A stretch of DNA of 64,000 nt. Source: Candidatus Microthrix parvicella Bio17-1 (lineage in GTDB: Bacteria; Actinomycetota; Acidimicrobiia; Acidimicrobiales; Microtrichaceae). This document shows, piece after piece, positions 20,911 to 30,926 of this stretch (its first letter is position 1; every line of letters starts with the position of its first letter). Position numbers and translations under genes: made by a program. The notes below the pieces were generated by a model that saw only the letters and a list, made by a program, of their open reading frames with translations, had not been told where the DNA came from and searched no databases. The DNA lies in assembly GCF_000299415.1 (NCBI RefSeq), contig NZ_AMPG01000004.1, positions 62,001 to 126,000 on the forward strand. The letters are read 5' to 3'.

Positions 20911-21747
20911 GTGACCACGAAAGAAGAAACTCGAGTTCTGATCGAGGCCAACCTCAACCTGGTCAATCATGTGGTTTTTCAGGTAGCCGTCCATTTCCCT
21001 CGCCATGTCGATCGTCAGGATCTGGCACGAGCGGGTGCGCTCGGTTTGGTGGAGGCAGCGCAGCGTTACGACGACGCTCGTGGCGTCCCGTTCGAGCGAT
21101 TTGCAGCGCAGCGCATCCGCGGCGCCATTCTGGACTCGGTCAGGTCGGCCGACTGGGCCCCGCGCTCGGTTCGGAGCATGGCCCGACGATTTGATCAGAT
21201 GGAGCAGCGCCTGGCATCGGAGTTGGGACGAGTGCCCGAACGTGACGAGGTGGCCAAGGCCCTCGGAATGACCCGGGAAGAGATTCATCGGTTGCGGGAC
21301 CAAACGTTCAGGTCGGTGGTGTTGGCCTTGGAGAGCCTGGTCACCGACTCGTCCGAGGAGCATGTGACGCTGATGGACGTGCTGGAGGACCCCAAGGCGG
21401 TGGAGCCGGCACGAGAGCTTGAGGGCCGAGAGATGCTCGCCTTCCTCCGGGATGCTGTGAGGCTGCTGCCTGCACGCCAGCGTCTGGTGATCGTCGGCTA
21501 CTTCCTGGAGGACAAGACGTCGCAGGAGTTGGCCGTACTTCTGGGCGTCACCGAGAGCCGCATTTCACAGATGCGGACCGAGGCCTTGGAGTCGATGCGT
21601 AGGGGAATCGAGGCTCAGTACGAGCCGGTCGAACCTCAAGCGCAGGGCCGATTGGCCAAGCGTCGGGCGCAGTACGCGTCCGCCATTGGTGGCGCCTGTG
21701 ATTGGAAGGTCCGCCTTGATCACGCACCGCAACTCCTGCCGGTGTGA
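20911..21747 (+). CDS. RNA polymerase sigma factor, FliA/WhiG type
   Basis: A 278-residue sigma-70-family factor of the group that includes FliA (flagellar) and WhiG (Streptomyces sporulation). Region 2 is near residues 10-85 (NLVNHVVFQVAVHFPRHVDR, DLARAGALGLVEAAQRYD, FERFAAQRIRGAILD). Region 3 follows (WAPRSVRSMARRFDQMEQRL, ELGRVPERDEVAKALGM). Region 4 carries the helix-turn-helix (LPARQRLVIVGYFLEDKTSQ, AVLLGVTESRISQMRTEAL). GTG at 20911 is the start: it is preceded by AGGAGCG and begins directly with the family N-terminus. No flagellar or anti-sigma gene is adjacent; an IS110 remnant lies upstream and a DUF222-HNH gene downstream. Confidence 0.88.
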   Translation: MTTKEETRVLIEANLNLVNHVVFQVAVHFPRHVDRQDLARAGALGLVEAAQRYDDARGVPFERFAAQRIRGAILDSVRSADWAPRSVRSMARRFDQMEQRLASELGRVPERDEVAKALGMTREEIHRLRDQTFRSVVLALESLVTDSSEEHVTLMDVLEDPKAVEPARELEGREMLAFLRDAVRLLPARQRLVIVGYFLEDKTSQELAVLLGVTESRISQMRTEALESMRRGIEAQYEPVEPQAQGRLAKRRAQYASAIGGACDWKVRLDHAPQLLPV

Positions 21748-21762
21748 ACACTCTCCACAACC

Positions 21763-23076
21763 TTACGCAGCGGGATGTCGCCGGCGCTGCTGATGTCGTT
21801 GTGAGCTGATGAGCTGACCGGATGACGTTCGCCATCTGAATCTGACTTCGTCGGTGAAATAGGGGTCTCGGCTCATCACCCAACCGGGCCGGTGGGTCAC
21901 TCGGTGGTGGTGGCGACACAATTCGGCCATGTTGTCGATATCGGTGGGGCCATCATGGTCCCATTCGTCGACGTGGTGGGCGTCGCACCACGAGGCCGGC
22001 CGGTCGCAGCCGGGGAAGACGCATCCGCCGTCGCGGATCATGAGTGCCCGCCGTTGGTGGCGGTTGGCGTACCGAAGGGTACGTCCCATGCGGAGTGGGT
22101 CGCCCGAGGTGGAAACCTGCATCGGGCGGATCACGCCGGCGGCAATGATGAAGCGAAGGATCTCGGGTGACAGGTGATTGCCCTCGCCGTCGGTGAGCTC
22201 GGGGGGCGCATCGTTTCCTTCGTCGAGCTTCATCACGACGATGATCTCGGGTTCGGGAAGCCTGCCCTGACCATCGCGCACGCCGCATGAGCGTTCCAAC
22301 ATTTCGCAGAGTGCCTCGGCGCCGGCCTGGGCGCGGCTGGGGACCTGGGTCGCGCCATTGGTTGCTTCGGCGTCGGCGCGGAAGCGGCTGAGGACCCGGT
22401 TGGTCTCGTCGTCGATGATTGCCTTGATCGAGAGTGCCAGCTCGCCGACCAACTGTCCGGAGAGATGGGTTACACCGTCGGTGGTCGATACCACGCGGAG
22501 TTGGTTGTTGGCCGGGTCGGTGGCGGGGTCGTAGCCGCCATCCTGGTCGAGTCTTTGCCCGATGCCTCGAACTTCTCGGGCCCAGCGTTCGAAGGTGGCG
22601 ACTTGGGCGAGATCGATCAGCTGGGGCAGCAGGTCGGCCATGTCCTGCCAATTGCGGTCGTTGGCGGCCGAGTCGAACACCTTGACGTGTTGCCAGCCGA
22701 TCCGTTGGGCTCCAAGCGCTGCTTCGAGGGCAGGGTAGCGGCGGGCCATGCGGGTGGCGGTCATCACCTGGCTTCGACACAGCTGCGGCGGTTGTTGGAG
22801 CCGGTGGGCCAGCCACATGGGGGAGGTGTGCCCGTGGAGGATGTCGCAGACTCCGTTGGCGGCGACCTCGGCGATGAGCACGGCCTGGCGGTGATCGATG
22901 CGCCGTCGTTGGGTTTCGAGGTCGATCAGCTCGGCCAACTGCGGGGAACCCTCGGTGGACAGGTCGTGTTCTCGCAGAAAGTGAGACGCCTCGTTGCTAC
23001 TGATGCGTCCGTTCTCGGTCGGCTCGACGCAAACCTTGCCGCTGAATTTGTTGAGATCTCTCCCGCCGGAGGACAT
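21763..23076 (-). CDS. DUF222/13E12-family HNH endonuclease-like protein
   Basis: A 437-residue protein with the DUF222 (13E12 repeat) N-terminal helical domain and a C-terminal HNH nuclease motif. Around residues 360-410 it reads CVFPGCDRPASWCDAHHVDEW, broken by a short loop, then NMAELCRHHHRVTH. The CxxC pair, the DAHH and the HHHRVTH are intact, so it may be catalytically competent. Such genes are multicopy in actinobacterial genomes and of unknown role, often in mobile or rearranged segments. ATG at 23076 is chosen because the preceding upstream reading lacks conserved sequence. Confidence 0.85.
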   Translation of the reverse strand: MSSGGRDLNKFSGKVCVEPTENGRISSNEASHFLREHDLSTEGSPQLAELIDLETQRRRIDHRQAVLIAEVAANGVCDILHGHTSPMWLAHRLQQPPQLCRSQVMTATRMARRYPALEAALGAQRIGWQHVKVFDSAANDRNWQDMADLLPQLIDLAQVATFERWAREVRGIGQRLDQDGGYDPATDPANNQLRVVSTTDGVTHLSGQLVGELALSIKAIIDDETNRVLSRFRADAEATNGATQVPSRAQAGAEALCEMLERSCGVRDGQGRLPEPEIIVVMKLDEGNDAPPELTDGEGNHLSPEILRFIIAAGVIRPMQVSTSGDPLRMGRTLRYANRHQRRALMIRDGGCVFPGCDRPASWCDAHHVDEWDHDGPTDIDNMAELCRHHHRVTHRPGWVMSRDPYFTDEVRFRWRTSSGQLISSQRHQQRRRHPAA

Positions 23077-23150
23077 ATGACTATCGTACACCTGTTCGAT
23101 GGTCTCGGCAAACAATTTGCTCGGAAGGCCGCTTCGATGCGCTCGAACTG

Positions 23151-23939
23151 TTAGGAACCTTCGAGGCAGTCGGGCTGCTCGGCCTCCATCCAGTCGAACA
23201 GTGGCTGCGCGGAGAACCAGCCGGCCAGCGATGAGCCGACCTGATCGCGTACGCCGCGGGCGATGTCGTCGGGAATCGGTTGGGGTTCGCCGGCCGCCAT
23301 GGCCAGCAACTCGGCCTGGCAGGTGCGCTCCATGGTGACGAACCAGAACGTGGCCTCCTCCACGGTCGCGCCCACGGTGAGCGGCCCGTGGTTGGCCAGG
23401 ATGGCGGCCTTGTTGCCGCCGAGCGCGGTGGCGATGCGCTTGCCCTCTTCGACATCGTTGGCGACGCCGCCATAGTCGGGGTCCAACACGTGATCCTCGA
23501 AGAAGATGCAGGCGTCCTGGGTGAGGGGGCGAAGTGGGCGGTGAAGGCTGGAGAACGCTTTGCCGTGCAGTGAGTGCGAGTGGGCGGCGGCCACCACGTC
23601 GGGACGTGCGGCATGAACCTGGCTGTGGATGGCGAATGCCGCCTGGTTGACCGGCCAGCTGCCCTCCACCACCTCGCCGTGGTGGTCCACCAGCAGCAGG
23701 TCGGCCACCCGGATCTGTTTGAACGACATGCCGAAGGGGTTCACCCAGAAGCAGTCGTCTCGCAGGGGATCGCGGGCGGTGATGTGCCCGGCGACGCCCT
23801 CGTCGAAGCCGAGGCGGCCAAAGATGCGGAAGGCGACCGCCAGACGCTGCTTGCGGTGCAGGCGTTCGTCCTCGGGGGATCGCTCGGCGAAGGGGTTGTG
23901 GGGAGTGCGCTCGACGGCGGTCGGCATGTTCGTGGCCAT
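23151..23939 (-). CDS. class II aldolase/adducin family protein
   Basis: A 262-residue class II aldolase fold. The zinc-ligand region HSHSLHGKA is present and a third His lies in ANHGPLTVG; the N-terminal VAGHITAR motif is typical. Members include fuculose-phosphate aldolase and sugar-acid decarboxylases, but this subgroup (around 260 residues) is mostly uncharacterised, so the substrate is open. The gene lies 28 bp downstream of an FAD-dependent oxidoreductase gene on the same strand, so the two may act in one catabolic route. The start ATG is at 23939. Confidence 0.85.
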   Translation of the reverse strand: MATNMPTAVERTPHNPFAERSPEDERLHRKQRLAVAFRIFGRLGFDEGVAGHITARDPLRDDCFWVNPFGMSFKQIRVADLLLVDHHGEVVEGSWPVNQAAFAIHSQVHAARPDVVAAAHSHSLHGKAFSSLHRPLRPLTQDACIFFEDHVLDPDYGGVANDVEEGKRIATALGGNKAAILANHGPLTVGATVEEATFWFVTMERTCQAELLAMAAGEPQPIPDDIARGVRDQVGSSLAGWFSAQPLFDWMEAEQPDCLEGS

Positions 23940-23967
23940 GGCCCCAGTCTGGCACCCGACCGGCGCG

Positions 23968-25131
23968 CTATCGGCCGACCAGGCGATGTGGGGTGAGCGC
24001 CGCAAGGTCGAGCGTGACCCCATCGAAGAACGCCGAAGGTGCCCCGTCCAACGTGAGGTCGGCCAGCAGACGTCCGGCGGCGGGTGCGGTCTGTATGCCG
24101 GTGCCACCCTGGCCCACGCACCACACGAAGCCGGGCATCCCAGGATCGGGGCCGATCACCATCGACTCGTCCGGGGCAAAGGTCCGCAGCCCGGCCCAGG
24201 CCGAGGCAACCGTGCGGATTCCCAGCGTGGTGGCCTCGTTGATTCGCTCGATTGCCAGGGCCACATCGAGTTCCTCCGGCTTGGCATCGCATGGCGCTGA
24301 CGGTGTCTGGTCGGCAGGCGAACACAACAGCTGTGGCCCGTCGGGCTTCACGTACCAGCGATGGGCCACGTCCACCACCATGGGCCACTCTGCCGATCCA
24401 GCGACACCACTGGGTGTCATGAACGCCGTGCGACGTCGGGGTTCCAGATCGACGCCGGGCAGGCCGCAGATGCCGGCCACGACGTCGCCCCATGCCCCGG
24501 CGGTGTTCACCACTGTCGCTGCTGACAGTGTCCGGCCGTCCTCGGCGATGAGGTTCCAGCGAGGGTGATCGCCGCTGCCTGAACTGCCGCTGCCTGAACT
24601 GAGCTCGGCTGCGGCGAGGCGCCACGCCCGTTCGACCGTGGCCCCGGCGCGTCGGGCGCCCACGGTGAAGGCCTGATGCAGCGCGGCAACATCGATGTCG
24701 TCGCCTGACGGTTCCAGCATGCCCCGCCCAAACGCCTCTCGTCGCAGCGCGGGAAACAACCCGACCGCCTCGGAGTATTCGACCTCGGTGGCACCGGGAT
24801 CGACGCGTCGGGCGGCTCGCAACTGTTCGTCGAGCGATGCCTCCTCGCCTGGTGGGGCCACGGTGATGACGGCCCGCGAACTCACCAGCGGGTGCTCGGC
24901 GAACCCGTCAGGTGGTTGTCGAAAAAACGGCACCGACGCCACTGTCAAGGGTCGAAGCGGTTCGGCGCCCAGGTTGGGGATGAGCTGAGCGGCCGACCGT
25001 CCGGTGGTGTGGTGCGCCAGGGTGGCCTCGGCTTCGAGCACCGTGACCGACGGCGCGCTGGGGTGGAGGGCCAACCAGTAGGCGGCCGATACCCCGGCGA
25101 TCCCCCCGCCGATGATCGCTATGTCCGTCAT
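23968..25131 (-). CDS. FAD-dependent amino-acid/amine oxidoreductase (DAO family)
   Basis: A 387-residue flavoprotein of the D-amino-acid-oxidase superfamily. The N-terminus has the FAD fingerprint AIIGGGIAGVSAAYWLA with an acidic end of the second strand (VLEAE). The C-terminus shows the family's GLRTFAPDESMVIGPDP and GQGGTGIQTAPAAGRLLADL segments. It probably oxidises a secondary amine or amino acid. The start is the ATG at 25131 (MTDIAIIGGG); an upstream in-frame start would add only 6 residues. A 15-bp direct repeat (24571-24600) encodes a Ser/Gly stretch in the middle. Confidence 0.85.
   Translation of the reverse strand: MTDIAIIGGGIAGVSAAYWLALHPSAPSVTVLEAEATLAHHTTGRSAAQLIPNLGAEPLRPLTVASVPFFRQPPDGFAEHPLVSSRAVITVAPPGEEASLDEQLRAARRVDPGATEVEYSEAVGLFPALRREAFGRGMLEPSGDDIDVAALHQAFTVGARRAGATVERAWRLAAAELSSGSGSSGSGDHPRWNLIAEDGRTLSAATVVNTAGAWGDVVAGICGLPGVDLEPRRRTAFMTPSGVAGSAEWPMVVDVAHRWYVKPDGPQLLCSPADQTPSAPCDAKPEELDVALAIERINEATTLGIRTVASAWAGLRTFAPDESMVIGPDPGMPGFVWCVGQGGTGIQTAPAAGRLLADLTLDGAPSAFFDGVTLDLAALTPHRLVGR
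24571..24600 (-). repeat. two-copy 15-bp tandem repeat inside the oxidoreductase gene
   Basis: GCCGCTGCCTGAACT occurs twice in a row (24571-24585 and 24586-24600), in frame, giving a repeated Ser-Ser-Gly-Ser-Gly unit in the protein. It is one of several short in-frame repeats in the window. Confidence 0.8.
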
Positions 25132-25174
25132 GGAGCCATCTTGCCTCACGGCGTGATGGAACGCGACGGAAGTG

Positions 25175-27418
<2,244 letters not shown>

Positions 27419-27496
27419 GGAGGTCCTGTTCTGTCTCGTCGTTCTGTCGAGGGTAGTGCCGATGGATAGTGTCCACCCACCGAGGTTGGGGGTGCG

Positions 27497-28456
27497 ATGG
27501 AGACGGTGATGTTGGTGGTGATGCTCGCCGTCTTCGGTCTGGCGGTGGGGTCGTTCAGCTGTGTGGTGATCGACCGCCTGCCGATGCCCCTCGATGAGCC
27601 CAACGAGTTCGGTGAGACGTTTGGGATGAGGCCGTGGGGCGAGGTGGCCGGTGGCCGCAGCCGCTGCTCGGGTTGTGGCACCGAGGTGCCGGCGCACCTG
27701 AATATTCCGGTGTTCGCCTGGCTGGCGCTGCGAGGCAAATGCCGTAACTGCGGCGCGACGATCGGCGCCTTTCATCCGATGGTGGAGGCGTTGGTGCCGG
27801 TGCTCTGGATCGGCCTGGCGCTGTCGTTGGGCTGGGGCTGGACGCTCGTTCCCATGCTGTGGTTCGTGCCCGTCGCCGTCATCGTCGGGGTGATCGACCT
27901 GCGCACCCTGATGGTGCCGACCAAGCTGGTGTGGCCGGCCGCAGCCGTGTCGGCGCTGCTGATCGGCGCGTCGGCGGTCGCCGAGGGCGAGGCGAGCATC
28001 GCCGTCGGCGCTGCGCTGGGCGCCGCCGTGCTCAGCGGCGCACTGTTCGCCATCTGGTTTGTGCGCCCGGACGGCCTGGGGTTTGGCGACGTGCGCCTGG
28101 CCGTGCTGATCGGCCTGCACATCGGCGCACTGGTCGGCAGCGGAGGGAAGATCCTGGCGGTCTTCGCGGTGGTGCTGACCATGGGGGTCGCCGCCATCTT
28201 CGGACTGATCCTCGGCGGCGTGCTGTGGGCGCTCGGCAACCGCCGCACCGCCCCCGTCGGAGCCGTCCCCGCCGCGGAAACCGACGGTGCGTCGCAAGCG
28301 ACCGACCCGTCAGATATCGAGACCGATCAGGAACGCGAAGCCGACGTCGCTACCGGCATCGCCAACCTGGCGGTGCCGTTCGGCCCGGCGCTCTTGGCTG
28401 CGGCCTATGTCGTGGCTGTCGTCTCACCTCAACTCATCGACAACCTGGGTCTCTAG
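27497..28456 (+). CDS. prepilin peptidase (A24 family)
   Basis: A 319-residue polytopic membrane aspartyl peptidase and methylase, which processes type IV-like prepilins. The N-terminal cysteine-rich domain has two CxxC pairs (CSGCG and CRNCG). Multiple hydrophobic helices follow. The catalytic motifs are [13 protein letters not shown] (first Asp) and FGDVRLA (the GxGD-like second Asp, here GFGD). A variable Thr/Asp-rich stretch precedes a last C-terminal helix. The gene diverges from icd and has no pilin genes beside it; a TadE-like gene at 16.4 kb could be a partner. Confidence 0.9.
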   Translation: METVMLVVMLAVFGLAVGSFSCVVIDRLPMPLDEPNEFGETFGMRPWGEVAGGRSRCSGCGTEVPAHLNIPVFAWLALRGKCRNCGATIGAFHPMVEALVPVLWIGLALSLGWGWTLVPMLWFVPVAVIVGVIDLRTLMVPTKLVWPAAAVSALLIGASAVAEGEASIAVGAALGAAVLSGALFAIWFVRPDGLGFGDVRLAVLIGLHIGALVGSGGKILAVFAVVLTMGVAAIFGLILGGVLWALGNRRTAPVGAVPAAETDGASQATDPSDIETDQEREADVATGIANLAVPFGPALLAAAYVVAVVSPQLIDNLGL

Positions 28457-28521
28457 CGTCGGCTGAAGGAAGGGTGGCGAACCTGGCAAAAGTGGTCGGT
28501 ATTACTGGTTATACTCATTCC

Positions 28522-28776
28522 ATGAAGACAGCGGTATCTATCCCGAACGACCTTTTCGAAGCGGCTGAGCAGGTGCGTCGCCAGTCTGGAGAGTCCCGCA
28601 GCGCGTTGTATGCAGCCGCGATCCGTTCGTACCTCCTCCGGCGTAGTGGTGGGGTCCGCCAACCCGGGTCGTGGGCGGGGCGCTTCGAAACCCATGAGAC
28701 CGAGGAGGAGGCCATCGAGTCCGACCCCGATGTCGTTGCCATGTTTGCAGCGTCTGCCGAGATTGAGGATCTGTAG
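28522..28776 (+). CDS. ribbon-helix-helix antitoxin
   Basis: An 84-residue protein with an N-terminal ribbon-helix-helix DNA-binding fold (MKTAVSIPNDLFEAAEQVRR, SGESRSALYAAAIRSYLLRR). An acidic C-terminal tail (ETEEEAIESDPD) is the kind that wraps a toxin. It lies 2 bp before a PIN-domain gene, so the two form a VapBC-type toxin-antitoxin operon. Autoregulation is expected from the family but no operator was identified. Confidence 0.85.
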   Translation: MKTAVSIPNDLFEAAEQVRRQSGESRSALYAAAIRSYLLRRSGGVRQPGSWAGRFETHETEEEAIESDPDVVAMFAASAEIEDL

Positions 28777-28778
28777 CG

Positions 28779-29162
28779 GTGGCGAGGCTTCTTCTCGACA
28801 GCCATGTCGTGAAGTGGTGGCTGGACGACCATCCCATGTTGGGTCCGGCAACGCGTGAGCTGATCACGGAATCGCCAGACGTTGTGATCTCGGTTGTGAC
28901 CCCCTGGGAACTCGGAATCAAGCGCGCGTTAGGCAAGTTGAGCTTTCCCGATGGATTGGTCGAGGAGATCGAGGCGAACGGCTTCTCCATGCTGAGCATT
29001 TCCCCGGCGCACGCCGAAACTGCTCCCAACCTGGCGATGCACCATCGCGACCCGTTTGACCGCATGCTTGTGGCGCAGGCTCAGTGCGAGGCGTTGACCC
29101 TGGTCAGTGCCGATCGGCAGTTGCTGCACTATGCCGTGGAGCTCTCAAACGCTCGCCTGTGA
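28779..29162 (+). CDS. PIN-domain toxin (VapC-like ribonuclease)
   Basis: A 127-residue PIN-domain protein with a GTG start at 28779. The first catalytic acidic residue is Asp7 (LLLDSHVVKWWL), followed by the Glu in TPWELGIKRALGKL. The second Asp block (HHRDPFDRMLVAQAQ) and the final Asp near VSADRQL are also present. All PIN catalytic positions seem intact, so a ribonuclease toxin neutralised by the upstream RHH protein is the likely function. Confidence 0.87.
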   Translation: MARLLLDSHVVKWWLDDHPMLGPATRELITESPDVVISVVTPWELGIKRALGKLSFPDGLVEEIEANGFSMLSISPAHAETAPNLAMHHRDPFDRMLVAQAQCEALTLVSADRQLLHYAVELSNARL

Positions 29163-29431
29163 GGTTGAATCGAGTTGCCGGCGCCGTCATCGTGACAAAA
29201 CCACTGCTACGACCCTGCCAAAACCGCGACTACGGCGCCGCGAAAACCGCTACTCCGACCGGATGCCCAACACTTGACCGGGTTTTGTGATCGGCTGCTC
29301 AAGAATGTGGAGTCGGAAACGTCCTCAAGATGGTCCTCCTCGAAGCTCGACGTACCCTGCGGTCAAGCGCATCTGTTCGGCGGGTGCGGCGTGGTCGCTT
29401 TCTCGCCTCAGCCCGTCGATAGCCTGGGATC

Positions 29432-30117
29432 ATGAGTGGTTTCGCCAACCTGATCGGTGGGTCCGAACAGGACAACATCGAGTGGAAGCGCGACCCAAAG
29501 AACCGTGACCAGCTTCGGCGGGCGAAGTCGCTCGGCTGACGTGTTGTTCGATCAGCACCCCGTTTCGGGAACCAACATTGCCGATCTCGACCTTGAGCTC
29601 TTCCGGTCGACTTATTTGCATGCGGCCGTCGACCCGGATGTGCTGGCCGAGAACGAGCGGACGCTTGCCCAGCAACTGGCATCGCTGGGCATGATCGATC
29701 CGAAATCGGAAGAGGCCCGCGTCTTGGGCCTGCTCGTGGTTGGTGCCGACCCGTCGAGTGTCGTTCCAGGTTTTTATGTACAGTTCGTTCGCTATGAGGG
29801 CTCGGACGAGTCGTCGCACGTGGTTGACCAAGAAGAGCTCCGGGGCAACCTGATCGGCCAGCTCGACGTGCTGGGTCGGCTGCTCACCTCAAACATTCGG
29901 ACGTCGGTCGAGGAAGTCGGGGGGCTCCGCCAGGAAAGCCGACCCGACTATCCGCTCGCAGCGCTGCGAGAGTTGGTGCTGAACGCGCTGACTCACCGCG
30001 ATTACGAACACTTCAACGCCCCAGTTCGGTTGGTGTGGTTTGACGACCGAATTGAGGTGTCCAGTCCGGGTGGGCCCTTCGGCGTCGTCACCAAGCAGAT
30101 GTTGAGCGCCAGGTGGC
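29432..30117 (+). pseudogene. AlbA_2/Schlafen-type ATP-binding regulator, broken
   Basis: The start of an AlbA_2 (Schlafen AAA_4) DNA-binding protein is visible from the ATG at 29432 (SEQDNIEWKRDPKNRDQL) but the frame stops after 35 codons. In another frame the sequence resumes far downstream in the family (FDQHPVSGTNIADLDLELF, then VLGLLVVGADPSSVVPGFYV, RPDYPLAALRELVLNALTHR, and the ATPase-like RLVWFDDRIEVSSPGGPFG). The AlbA_2 domain remainder (about 120 residues) is missing. The 3' end, expected to run on into DYRNP and winged-helix parts, is cut near the left edge of the transposon. The gene therefore has an internal deletion, a frameshift and a truncation. Confidence 0.75.
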
Positions 30118-30227
30118 CTGAGGATGGGGGCCTGGGTTTGGGACAGTTTGGGTGAGGATGGGGTGGTCCTCAGTGGAGTTGTCGTTGGTGTGGGGGGTGG
30201 TTGAGGCTGGCCGGGTCCTGGACGCGC

Positions 30228-30275
30228 AAGGGCCCCCTCGTCAATCTCTTGGCCGAGCAAAACGAGAGGGCCCTT
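30228..30275 (+). repeat. long inverted repeat upstream of the first transposon gene
   Basis: AAGGGCCCCCTCGT (30228-30241) and ACGAGAGGGCCCTT (30262-30275) pair over 14 bp with one mismatch, around a 20-base loop. It lies in the transposon leader before the zinc-finger gene and could limit read-in transcription or bind the transposase. A related AAGGGCCCTC lies just before the transposase gene at about 30910. Confidence 0.6.
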
Positions 30276-30299
30276 CACAATCGGTGCGGAGCACCAACG

Positions 30300-30884
30300 T
30301 TGTTGACTGTAGGGAACGATCGTGTTGCCGTCGAGGCGGCTCTGTGTTCGGGCGGGTTGGTGTGTCCCGGGTGCAGGGGGGTGTTGGGCCCGTGGGGGTC
30401 GGCGCGGCCCCGCCCGATCCGTGTCAATGGCGGGCAGGTGACCGTTGAACCGCGCCGGGCTCAATGCCGAGGATGCCTGGTGACACACGTGTTGTTGCCG
30501 GCGATGTGTTTGTTGCGTCGCCGTGATGGGGTCGAGCAAATCGGCTCGGCGTTGTTGGCGTTCGGTGATGGTGGGGGTCACCGGTCGATCGCTGACCGGT
30601 TGGGGGTTCCTGCGTCGACGGTGCGGGGCTGGTTGCGCCGCTTCAATGCGAAAGCCGCGTTTCTGGCTGGGCAGTTTGTGGCGGTGGCCCGCCGGTTGGA
30701 CCCGTCGTTGGGCCATATCCGGGGGAGGGGTTCCCCGGCCCGCAAAGTGTTGGAAGCCGTTGGTGTGGCCGCTGCTGCGGCGGTCCGTCGGTTCGGTCCC
30801 GGCAACCGTTGGTTCTTCGTCTCGGCTGTTTCCGGCGGGAGGCTGTTGAGCAACACGAACTCCCCCTTTCAGGCGAACAGCTGA
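30300..30884 (+). CDS. zinc-finger/helix-turn-helix protein of the transposon (DUF6431-like)
   Basis: Up to 194 residues, with a TTG at 30300 or 30303 as likely start; an upstream in-frame ATG at 30201 would translate through a hairpin. The N-terminal part has two paired cysteines (CPGC near the start, and QCRGC about 35 residues later) that look like a zinc ribbon. An HTH follows (HRSIADRLGVPASTVRGWLRRF). DNA binding is therefore likely. The position before a DDE transposase gene resembles elements annotated with DUF6431-type proteins. It may help recognise element ends or regulate transposition; the role is unknown. Confidence 0.6.
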   Translation: MLTVGNDRVAVEAALCSGGLVCPGCRGVLGPWGSARPRPIRVNGGQVTVEPRRAQCRGCLVTHVLLPAMCLLRRRDGVEQIGSALLAFGDGGGHRSIADRLGVPASTVRGWLRRFNAKAAFLAGQFVAVARRLDPSLGHIRGRGSPARKVLEAVGVAAAAAVRRFGPGNRWFFVSAVSGGRLLSNTNSPFQANS

Positions 30885-30926
30885 CCGGCAAACCTGGGCC
30901 CACACCAACGAAAGGGCCCTCCCCAC

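Noticed and set aside
27419-28297. An N-terminal extension of icd of almost 300 residues
   Set aside because: It is antisense to the prepilin peptidase gene and very His/Gln-rich; the family N-terminus starts at 27418.
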